DNA of 64,000 bases from Pleodorina starrii (lineage: Eukaryota > Chlorophyta > Chlorophyceae > Chlamydomonadales > Volvocaceae). The number at the start of each line of letters is the position of its first letter. Positions within the stretch are counted from its first letter, which is position 1. The notes under the pieces are model-generated. The model was not told the origin of the DNA, searched no databases, and saw only the letters and a program-made list of their open reading frames with translations. Location: contig BRXU01000002.1 of NCBI GenBank assembly GCA_030267565.1, forward strand, positions 1,240,001-1,304,000. Reading direction: 5' to 3'. The position numbers and the translations under genes were made by a program. Of this stretch, positions 1 to 9,917 are shown in pieces.

Positions 1-2503
1 ATTGAAAGATTTGTACTCGACATGATCAACAGTTCCGAAGAGGTCGAGCATGCCACCATGTCGCCGCTGGATTGTCAGACCCTGCTAGACCCTGTCAGAC
101 TGTCAGAGGTGCTTTCAAGAGGTGGGCGCGAACGTTGTTGTGGGGGTTCCGTTCGTATCTTTCGTTCGTATCTTTGAAAGATTATCACAACCAGTAAATT
201 CGCCCGAACGTGGCCGCGGATCCGCCGGCGGACAGCTGCTTGAGGAAAAGCGACGCTGCCTTTGACGCCGCGCCATCCGAACGCTTTTGCTGAACGCTTC
301 GACGGCGGAAATGCGCGAAGCGCCCGCCTTCGGGAGACGCTGCGCACGGATGCGTCCCTTTGCGAAAGCTAGCGAAACGGCACCAGGACGCGCCACAGCA
401 CGTGGGGCCACTATCGCTTCTGTCTGTTCGTCGTCGAGATAATTTCCACATCGCCATCTGGGAGTTCCGGTTCCGGTGAAGGCGGGTGCCGATCAAGCGA
501 AATTTGCCAACCCTACCGTTGACAAGGGGTTGGTGTCGGCTTCCTTGAAGCCGGAACAAGGGGTTGGTGTCGGCTTCCTTGAAGCCGGAAAAAGGGCGGG
601 GGCGCGGGGCCCCGTTCAATCCGTACGGGTGAAGTTGAGTGCTAGGGTGGCGAGGGTGTGAAATGTGAGAGTGTCGACATTCCTGCTGATAGACAGCCAG
701 AGCTTTATATCTGAAATGCCTGCGGCCTCAGCAATCCGCCCCATGTTTAGCATCGCGCTCCATCTCGCTCGGCACTGTGCAACTCTTCCCGCCTGCGCAT
801 TGGCTTGCAGGCTGACTTGCAAATAGAAGGACAGCGGAACTGTTAGTTTGCGAGGGTCGCGACGACGTGCAGTTGCCGACGAGAGTGCAGAGGCTTCGGG
901 TTACTTTTACCGCTTAGGACCGCACAGTCCCGGACGGACATCCGATAGCTTTTCCCAGCCGCGGGGCCACAGCCGCGGGTACGGCACAGCCGCGGGGCCA
1001 CAAGGGGTGGCCCGACGCATCGCAGCCTACTAACGAGCTTTTGCGCCCCGTCCGGGCCCCCTTCGGCCACCCCCCCCCCCCCACACACACACCCTCCCTC
1101 CCTACTTGGCTCCCGCCCATCCGGAATATCTTGTTTTGCCTCACCACGACGGGTGCCATGGCACCTCCGGTTTTGAAAGCTGATCCCCCTCGTTACGATC
1201 GCATCCTAAAACATGCTATGACAAGCATTGAAAACTGGAACGCGAAATACGGCAATCTCAGCAATACAGGACAGAGCCGGGGCACGCAGGGCGTGCCGCC
1301 CTCTCTCGTCATGAAGCTGCCGTCGCTAATCAACCCATGTACGCCCCGGCTGCAAGGCGACAGCGCAACAATAACTCGATGGGGACGGCTCCAGACGTTG
1401 GGGTCCAGTCGTTCCGGTGCGCGGTCGAAAACATCAGTTCGTTTGGACGGCGCCTCAGGGCAATTGCACGTGAGCGCCGGATGCGTACGCCCACCGCAGG
1501 GAGAGCCGGAACCAACAGATGACCACAGGCTGCCGTACTAATCACCATAGCCACGGGACTTCACAGGGCACGCTCCACGCATTATCCATACAGTTGGTTG
1601 AGGTCCGGCCCAAATTATTCAAAATACGGTACCCTCAGTGCAACTTGATACTATGGCATGAGAGCTTGCTCCAGCTCCTAAATCCAACGTACGGAGGAAT
1701 GCCGTACGCAATACGACAACAAACACTTCGGAAGTCCTGCCTCCCATGGCGTAATGGCTTGGCACAGCCTTTTGTAGGGGCCAGGCTCTCGGCGATGTGG
1801 CACGATGCCGTACGCCGGTTGGGCGTATCAAGTTCAGCCACGCGTGTATGTGCGCGCGCGTCTCGTGTCTCAAGCGACCCATTCTCAAAATCGAGGAAGG
1901 ACCTCCCAGGCCCTTCTAATGCCTGCGGGTTCGAACTGCCAGGCCTCGTGACGTTGCGAGCCACATATGCAAGACCACACGCACGTCCTTTCGTACGGCA
2001 TTCTGTACGGCCCCCCTGCCCGACGGGGATGCATTTCGCGCCGTCCCTTCCGGGGTGGCCCCTAAGCACCTCTTCCCACCCTCTTCCCCATATCCCGCAA
2101 CTACGCTCGCGCGCCGTTCCGCTTCCCCTGCGAACCGTTAGCACCAACCGCTAGCCAACGGTTGGTAACGCTCGACACAACCAACGCCCACCGCTCCGTT
2201 GCCCTCCCTGCGCCCCCTGCCTGCCTGCCCTACTGACTGGCTGACTGACTGACTGACTTGGGCGGCGAACCACTCGCACCCGGGGCACTGAGCGCAACCC
2301 ACCGTTTGCGGCCAAGATGCGGTTCAGCTCGCCCAAGACATTCCTCCAAACACCCTCTTTCTGTACCAGTTAATGAAATCGAAACCGCCCCACGATGACA
2401 CTTATCGCACTGCGCACAGCCCTGCTCCGGACCACGACAATCCCTGGCTGCCCCCGGGGTGCTCTGCAGTTCCGCCGCCTTAAGTGCTACAGGAGCTCAG
2501 GAA
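1..2503. other. Gene-free stretch downstream of the SAND/VARL gene
   Basis: No reading frame here looks coding by composition, splice structure or motif. Its right-hand part should contain the 3' UTR of the minus-strand SAND/VARL gene, which stops at 2504. A frame around 1159-1300 (plus) is open and not low-complexity, but it has no flanking splice pattern or recognisable domain. A 34-bp tandem duplication lies at 523-590. The palindromic word CCGTACGG and close variants recur (near 1690, 1808 and 1995). Confidence 0.5.
523..590. repeat. 34-bp perfect tandem duplication with internal hairpin
   Basis: Two adjacent identical 34-bp units, 523-556 and 557-590. Each unit contains an inverted repeat CGGCTTC-CTT-GAAGCCG able to form a 7-bp stem with a 3-base loop. 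No gene is evident around it. Confidence 0.9.
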
Positions 2504-5500
2504 TCAGGATCTCCCGCCCTGATGGCCACCCCCCTCGCCGTCGCCACCCCCCTCGCCGTCGCCATCGCCGCCGCCGCACCCGCCGCCGCCGCCGTCGTCC
2601 CAAGGGCGCTTCCTACCAGGCATGTGGCGTTCCAACTGCTTCGCCAACTCCCAAAGTACCTGCGGCGGCTCCCAAGCCATCGATTGCTGCTGCTGCTGCT
2701 GCTGTGGTGGTTGTGAGTGAGGATGTAGCAGCGGCGGCGGCAGCAGCGGCGGCGGCCGCACAGACAGGTCGCCGCCGCCGTCGCCGTCGCCACCGACATC
2801 GTCTGCGCCGCCGCCGCCGCCGCCGTTGTCCTTGCCGTCGTAGTCGTACTCATTGTACGTCAGATTGTACGGCATGTCACTTCGCGGCGGCGGATCCAGC
2901 TGCCGACGCCACGCCGCCGCTGCCGTCGCGGCTTGCCGCAGCGGCTGCCGCTGCCGTTGCTGCTGCTCCTGTTGCAAACGCTGCTGCTCCATCTGCGGCA
3001 GCCGCTGCAGCTGCAAATGAGTCAGCTCCTGAACTCGGTGGTGCTGGTGTGGCTGCTGGAGCTGGTGCTGGTGCTGCGGCGGCGGCGGCGGCGGCGGCGC
3101 ACCCCGCGGCGAGTTCCGCTGCGGGCCATGGAGGCCGCCCGGGCCACGCGGGGTGGCGGAGGCCCACTCGGCGGCGGCGGCGGTGGCGGCGGCGGCGCTC
3201 TGATGCGGCGGCGGCGGCGGCGCCTCCCGTCGCTGTCGACGGTTCGGGTGCCGGGTCGCGGTCGCCGCCTCCGGCGGCATCTCCTCCATGTCGTACTGTC
3301 CCGTACAAAGCCATGGGGAGGCGAAGTCGTGGCCGGCGACGCCGCTGCCAACCATCGAAGGATCCTCGGAGCTGTAAGCGGTGTCATGTACGGCACGGCG
3401 GGCGCCGGCCACGTGGGCCTGCGGTGCCGTACTTTGAACCGATGGCGACGACCGTACCGCCGATGTGATGATTTCTGTGTGCGGGTCCCCGGGTAACCCG
3501 GGAGGGGAGGTGGCGGCGGTGGGGCCCGGCGGGATTCGAACCCGGGCGAGGGGCGGCGGCATGGTCGCTGGTCGAGCGTTGGCGGTGCCGTGCACTCCGT
3601 ACGGCGGCGCAGTGTCGTAATCCGCGAGCCTACGCGACTGTGCGTAGACCGGCCGCGGGGCCCGCCAACCGGCGCCTGGCGGCGCTCTATGGTACGGCAG
3701 GTAATGGTACGAGGGCAGATGGTGCGGCGCCGTCGGGGAGCGGTACCCGCCGTACACGTGTGAGTCAGCGGCGGCGCCGCCGCCGCTGCCGCCGCTGTCA
3801 GTCGGGCCGGCTGTGGGGGGCGCCGCTGGGGGCTGGTCGTACGACAGTTCGTGCGACGGCTTACGCGGCGGCAGCGGCGGCGGCGGCGGCGGCGATGGAC
3901 ACTGATAAAGGTGATAAGGCGGGTGCGCTGGCGGCGGAACGACCACGCCCTGGAACCGTGTCCGGCTCGCGTGCCGCTGCGCCGACGCTGGCGGAGGATC
4001 GGCGCCGTCGTCCCCCAGTGCCGCCCGCACCCGGCCTTGCGGCGACGGCCACGACGGAGCCTCTGCCAGTGCAGGAGCCCTCAGGCCTGACGGTGATGCT
4101 GGCTCGTACGGCGACTCAAGCCACGCCCCAGGCGGACGTCCAGTCGCCGCCGCCGCCGCCATCCCTGGCGGCGGCACCGGTCCTGAGAACGTCGGGGGCA
4201 AGGGAACCGCCGTCGCCGTGGCCCATGGGTCGGCAGCGTCTGGGGGTGCGTTGTCACAATCGCTGTCGCCGCCGCCAGGGCCGCCTCCCGCCCCGCCGAA
4301 CGCGCCCGCCGTCGTCGCCGCAGCCGCCCATCGCCGCGCGCTTGGGCCGCCAGGACCCCTGGCGGGACGCTGGGGCCAGGCGGCTGGGTACCTCTGGTGG
4401 TGCGGCGTCGCACATGTGTCGTACTCCGGCTGCGGCGTCGTGTAGCCGTCAGGGCCGCGGTGCGGCCCGACAGACCCATGGGTCCAAGGTCTCTCCCTGG
4501 ACGACCAGCTCCTCCAGGCGCGAAGGTGTTGTGGCGGCGGCAGCGGCGGCGGCGGCGGCAGCGGCGCTTTCGAGCCCATCTGCGGCGTCGGCGGCAAGTA
4601 ATGCACTCCCGGGAGCCCGGGTGTACGGAAGTCGGGATGACTCAGCACCTCCTCGTCGTACCAAGTGTCGTACCCGCCGCATCCGGTACCGCCGTCGTCG
4701 GCCGGCGGCCCCGCCGCCGCCGTCACCGACGCCGAAACGTCATCGTCGTACGGCAACTCGCCAGGCGCCAGCGGCGCCGCCGCAGCTGCAGCCTGTGCTG
4801 CGGAGCGCCCGGATCTTCGTCCGCTGCCGACGCCGGCGGTGGCGGCACCTCCGCGCGCGCCCGCGGTGCTGGGCGTGACGGGGCGTGTGCCTACGGAGCC
4901 TTTCCCCCCGGTGGCAGCGCCCCAGGGGGTTGCGGCTGGCGCAGGGGCAGGGGAGCCGACGGCTGCGGCGGCGGCTGAGGGCTCAGCTTCTGCCGCTGCG
5001 TCGCCTCCGGCGGACTGGCGCCCGGTTCTGCGCCTGCCAACTCCCTTGAATACCTGGATTGGATTGGAGATACGGCGGAACTGAATGTCGGAGGTGACAC
5101 GTAAAACCGACGTTAGGCGCAGCAGCAGCAGATCAGCAGGTGGTGGTGGTGGTGGGCTCCAGACCCTAGGAGGGATAAAGCCAGCTGGCGGCAGTATGCG
5201 CGACATCGCAACAGCAGCCCACCCACACACACCCCAGAGCCCACTGCAACAACCACACACAACCACACACACAGAACCATCCTTGGCAGCATACAGTATC
5301 GGCACGGTCCCCGACCACGACCACCACGATCGTCCTCCCCACAAACAATGTTGACACCCACCATTTCAGACCAACCGTGCTGCGTCCCGTACCCAACTGG
5401 ATCCAATCAACCAACCAACCAACCAACTCACCGGCAGGTTAAACCTGGTAAGCCAGCTGCCCAGGTGCTCCAAATTAGGCAACACCCGAATGGAGCGGTA

Positions 5501-8500
5501 CCATTTGGCGGTTGCCGCGCCGCCAACCTGCGGTACGGTGCGGTACGGTGCGGTACGGTGCGGGAGGCAGGGAGGCAGGGAGGGAGCGGCAGCTGTAGCA
5601 CGGAGGGATTGGCGCTTTGGGTTTGGCTTTGGCCTTTTGGTCAGGGTCTGGGGTTATCCACGTATAGGGCCTGGGGGCGGGCGACGACGCGGTGAAGTGC
5701 AACCCAACGAAGCGGCGCGGCTGCGTGAACCAGGAGCGCCGTACTGCACTGCCATAACCGTACAACGAAACGGGAGTTAACAATTCCCACGGGAGTCCCT
5801 CCGGTCTCCCCCTCCTCCTTCTTGCTGTTCTGGTGGTGGTTGTTACCGCCACCCTGTGCTGAGCTGAGCTGAGATGAGTTGAACTGAGCTGAGCTGCCCT
5901 TTCCAGCGCCTTTCCGCACCGACTCTGCTGCCCCCGTTGGAGCCATCTCTTCAACGAGCCAGCCGCGTCCAGCAGTCAACCAACCATCCAACAAACCAAC
6001 CAAACAACCAACCAATAAACCAACCAACAAACCAAACAACCAACCGGCTGCAGATCCTCCCAGCTCCCACAGACCGCCACCTCCAACCGCACTCCCCCCG
6101 CCCCGCCGTAGTGAACCGCGGGTCGGTCCACCCAGGTCCAGACCCGGATCCAGATCCAGATCCGAATCCTGGCCCCTACCTTCTCGAAGTGACTCCTCGT
6201 GATGAAGTTTCCCGAGTCGGGAGGGCACTCAATGCACTCGAGCATGTCCAGGTAACGCTGCGGATGGAAGACCCCCAACACGTTGCAAGTGACGTCGGGC
6301 TGGAGGTGCAGAGTGAAGCTGCCGAGCTTGACTGTGCGGCGCTGTCGCAACAGCGCCATGGCCGGCGGCGTCATCGCCGCCAGCGCCGCCGCCGCTGCCT
6401 CCGCGTCGTCATCGTCGTCGGCGGCGGCGGCGCCGGCGTCGGCGCAAGGGTCGTCGCTGTTTCCGGCACGGCCGTCGCGCTTAATGGGCGCCGCCGGGGT
6501 GGCATCCGCGGCGATGGCGGCGGCGATGGCGGCGGCGGCGGCGGCGGCGCCTTTGTTCCGCTTGGTGACAGATGCCGCCACGGTGACGTACACAGGCTTT
6601 GGAAGGGCAGGTTGCTGCTGCCGTGGCTCGTGGGGACTGGAGAGTACAGGCGGCGGCTGCGATTGTGGTGGCTGCGGGGATGGCGGCCGCTGCATTTGCA
6701 GCTGTGATTGCGCCTGGTGCTGCGGTGGCGGCGGCTGCCGCTTTCGCTGCTGTTGCTGCTGCTGCTGCTCTTCCGGCGGCTTTTGTGGGTGCTGCGGCTG
6801 CTTTGCCGTACGACGGCGCTCTAAATCGAAGGTCGCGCCGTCGGAGTGGGGGGAGGAGGCGCTGGGGTGTGGGTGAGGTGCATAGGGAGGGGGGCGCGTG
6901 GGCGCCGCCGCCGCGCTGCCGCGCAGCGGCGGCGCCGCCGCCGCCGCCGCGGCCAGGTTTGCCGTCGTGGTCTCCGCCGGCGGCGCCTCCGCGTGACGCC
7001 GCCGCCGCCGCGGCGGCGGCGACAGCTCTGGATCCGGATCCCCCAAATCCCAGTCCGGATCCGAGTCCGCGGCTGCGCCGTCGTCCCGCGCGGCGTGTCG
7101 CCCTGGCCTCAGTGCGGCGGCCCGGCCGCCGCGGCCCGGCGCAGGGTCCGCAGCGTTGTCGCAGAGCGAGGCGCCACATACCCTCAGGTCCGTCGACTGT
7201 CCCTGGTCCGCCGCCGCCGCAAGCAGCTCCATTCCACTCGCCCATTCGGCCAGGGGCGAGGGCCGCCTGGCGGGATCGGGTTTATCCTTTCGACGACCCG
7301 CCCGCTCACTACACCCCCATCCGCCTGCAACAGCATCCGCATCCGCATCCGCACCCCCATCCGCATCCGCACCGGGGTGCCGCCGCCGGGTTTCCCGCCC
7401 CCCTGCCGGCGCCCCGTGTGATTTGCCGTACAATGCCACCCGCTGGTGTACTTCCGCCTCCGCCTCCGCCGCCTCCTCCTCCGCCTCCGTCTTCACGAGC
7501 ACCGCGGCCCCCGCCCGTCGGCCCCTCCCATCAACCACGGCAGCCACCGCCGCCGCACCAGCCTCGTGCTTGACGGCCATGGCATCCGTGCGGCGGGGCC
7601 GCGGCGGCCCGGCTTCCCAGGACTGTGGCGGCGGCGGCGCCGCCGCCGCCGCCGTGCCGCGCCCGTGAGCGGAGCGCGGCGGTTGGTAGCTGTCCTTCCA
7701 GTTGGGCTCGTAACCCGACTCCTGTTCTGGATCCGGATCCAGATCTGGATTCCACGCCGCCGTACTTCCCCCGCCGCGTTCCCAACGGGCGTTCCCCATC
7801 CAGGCCTCCGAAACCAAACCAGAGCCCGCCCGCGGGCTCCAGTGCGACCGCGAGGGGCCCTTCCCCGTCGGCGCCTGCGGCGACCTCGCCGCGGCTTCCG
7901 CTTCCAAGGCAGGTATGTGTCCCGGTGGGTTTGTGCTGTCGGCCGCTGGGCCAGAAACCCTGGACGGAGATTGCGCCCCCAACCGATCCCCGACTCCGGC
8001 TCCCGACGCGCCGATGCCCCACCTCTCAACGTCTGGGTGATGGGAAGGGACACGGGGCCGCTTTCGCTGCGACGGCTGCTGCTGTTGCTGTGGTTGCTGT
8101 GGTTGCTGCGGTCGCTGTGACAGCTCGGGGTCCTGCTGCGCACGCACCTCCGGGGCGACGTGCCGCCGCCGCTCCGGGGACCGCTCCGGGGACCGCTCCT
8201 CGACGCCGCCGCCGTGGCCGCTGCTGCCGCTGTACGTCGGCTGATGGCCGTCCCGCCAACCTGCTGCTGCCGCCGCTGCCGCTGCGGCGTTCTGACCCAT
8301 GGGTCCGCAGCCCGACGGCGACGCCTGACCTCGCGGGTTGGCGGCCGCAACCGCCGCCGCTCCCGCTCCCGCTGCTGCTCGCGCTCCCTGAAGTGCGCCC
8401 GAGGTGCTGGCAGGTGCTACAGCAGCTGCAGCTGCCGCCGCCGCCGCCGCAGCAGCAACAGCTGCTGCTGCTGCTGCTGCTGCGATTTCCTTTACCGGCG

Positions 8501-9398
8501 CTGCAGCATTGCCCGTCGTCATCGCAGGCAGCGGAGTGCTCCCAACGACGGTGGCGGCGGCGGCGGCGGCGGCGGTCGGCGTGCTGCTGCAGACGCTGCC
8601 GCTGTTTCGCAGCAACTGCCGCAGACACTCCACCACGCGTGCGCATGGGTCGTCGGACAGAGACTGTGACGGGTCCTGCAGCGGCGGCGCCGCCGCCGCG
8701 GCCAGCTCAGGCTCCAAATCACCGCCGAGGAACAGCGGCACGGCAAAGGCGCTCGCAGGGGGCCCGCCGCCAACTGCACCGCCGTCACCGCCGTCACCGC
8801 CGCCGCCACCGCCACCGCTACCCCGGGGCCTGCTGAGCTCCCGATCGTCGAGGTGATGAGACGGCATTGGGCGGGAGTCTGTTGGGGCCTCGAAGCTCAG
8901 AAAGTCCGTAAGCCGGTAAGCCGCGGCGGCGGCGGCGGCGGTCGGCAGAGCGGATGGTGGGTGCGGTGCGGGCCTGAAAGGATGGCCCCTCGACGTCGAC
9001 GTCAGCGGCGGCGGCGGCGGCGGTGGCATGAGCTCGCTGGGGCCGTGGCCGTGGCGGGACTGCCCTCGTCGCTGCTGCTGGTGCTGCGACTGGAAAGGGG
9101 CATGCTGAAGCCGCCCAGTCTTCCAGCTCTCAGGCTGGGAAGCTTGCTGCTGCTGTTGCGGATGGTTTGGGCCCGCGGCGGCGGCGGCCGCCTGAAGATG
9201 GTCTCGCGACTGGAGGCAGCACCCCGGAGGAGGCTTACACGGAGCCTCGGAGGCGGACTTGCGGCCGCCGCCGCCGCCGCTGCCGCTGCTGCCGGTCCCG
9301 CGACCAGCGAGCTTCGATCCATCGGCATCGGATTTGGTTGTTGTTGCTGCGCCAGCTGATGACTGCTCCTGTTTTGGCTCGGGCGGGTGCAACGTCAT
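2504..9398 (-). CDS. SAND/VARL-like transcription regulator (RegA/RLS type), very large
   Basis: Likely DNA-binding nuclear regulator. Exons 6180-9398 and 2504-5080 (minus) join in phase 0 (AAG|GTAGGG donor, TTCAG acceptor) to give about 1,931 residues. The last ~54 residues of exon 1 match the SAND core: a Cys followed by the hydrophobic G-V-F turn, a CIEC pair, then GNFITRSHFEK, corresponding to the family's GxL, CIxC, G-x-W/F-L-T and FE positions. Volvocine RegA-like (VARL) proteins carry this fold in large proteins with Gln/Ala/Pro/Gly runs, as here. Exon 2 is low-complexity and Tyr/Pro/Gly-rich, and ends in a non-repetitive tail near 2520-2610. The C-terminal SAND part (W-K-x-S-I-R) is not evident after the junction, so an exon may be hidden in the 1.1-kb intron. 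ATG at 9398 is the first in this frame, but upstream coding is possible. Family call by eye; orthology to regA itself is not established. Confidence 0.68.
5531..5560. repeat. 10-bp tandem repeat, 3 copies of CGGTACGGTG
   Basis: Three exact consecutive copies inside the SAND/VARL intron. The unit contains the GTACGG word that recurs through the window. Confidence 0.9.
5653..5668 (+). repeat. Dispersed repeat copy GTTATCCACGTATAGG
   Basis: The 16-bp core is identical to the copy at 29754 and nearly identical, inverted, to the one at 26208-26236. Here the homology fades after the core. All three copies are in introns. Confidence 0.6.
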
Positions 9399-9540
9399 GG
9401 TGCTCAAATTCGTACTCTCGGGGGTCGGGGCGCGGGGCGCCAGCACTGCCTTTGACGCCGGTTCCAAGCCGTCTGCGGGATTTCGGCGGAATTGGGCTGC
9501 AAAGGTAATGGGGCGTCATGGAACTCGCATTGGCGCAGGA

Positions 9541-9917
9541 GGACTTGCCACCCTAGCAAGACGCGCGCCGCGTTGTACGCCTCGTCGTACTTCTTGGTTA
9601 GGGCGCCAGGAGACTCGAGGCGGCGGCTAAACTGCGGCAGGAAGGTCCGGTAGACATTTGCGCAACGAAAATGTCAGTTTGCTGCTTCTTATGGCACGGC
9701 TGAGCTGCGTCATAAGAATCTGCCGGACGCCATGGGGCTCTGGCGGAGCTAGCAACTCGGGACGCGACGCCAGAGTATGCAATGTAATAGGAAGATGATC
9801 GTGCAAGATGTTTTGGAACGCAGTCATCAAGGGTATTACGGCAGGAGCAACGCACCGCGTGACAAAGATGCTGCTTTCGAACTTATAGTTAAGTTTGAGG
9901 CTCGCGTGAACACCCAT
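9541..9917 (-). CDS. Possible 5' exons of the SAND/VARL gene
   Basis: Two adjacent minus-strand stretches look coding rather than random. From ATG 9917 (in-frame stop just upstream) an open frame runs to 9627 with ordinary amino-acid composition. From about 9629 a second frame is open past 9541 with a helical segment (KKYDEAYNAARVLLGWQ) and reaches the start of exon 1. A CCGCAG acceptor at 9630 could open the second segment. A weak GTCCGG donor about 97 bases upstream would keep phase. The link from the second frame into the ATG-9398 frame would need an implausibly short 47-base intron, so a frameshift or assembly error is equally possible. VARL proteins are described as having a conserved N-terminal extension; this could be it. 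Confidence 0.35.

Larger units (their letters stand above)
5081..6179 (-). other. Intron of the SAND/VARL gene
   Basis: About 1.1 kb between the GTAGGG donor at 6179 and the TTCAG acceptor ending at 5081. It holds a CAAC/CCAA-rich low-complexity stretch (5978-6046), a 10-bp tandem repeat (5531-5560) and one copy of the dispersed GTTATCCACGTATAGG element (5653-5668). No frame inside clearly supplies the missing SAND C-terminal half. Confidence 0.55.

Noticed and set aside
1041..1541. Plus-strand frame containing a plausible short segment (about 1159-1300)
   Set aside because: The rest of the frame is repeat-derived or random-looking. No start context, splice sites or homology recognised.
3525..3550. 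T-arm-like word GGGTTCGAATCCC on the minus strand, as in a tRNA B box
   Set aside because: No A box or cloverleaf upstream, and it lies inside the open SAND/VARL exon, so chance is the better explanation.
6481..7573. Long plus-strand frames opposite the SAND/VARL exon (and similar ones opposite other GC-rich exons)
   Set aside because: Shadow frames: high GC and trinucleotide repeats suppress stops on both strands. The minus-strand frame carries the domain and splice sites.
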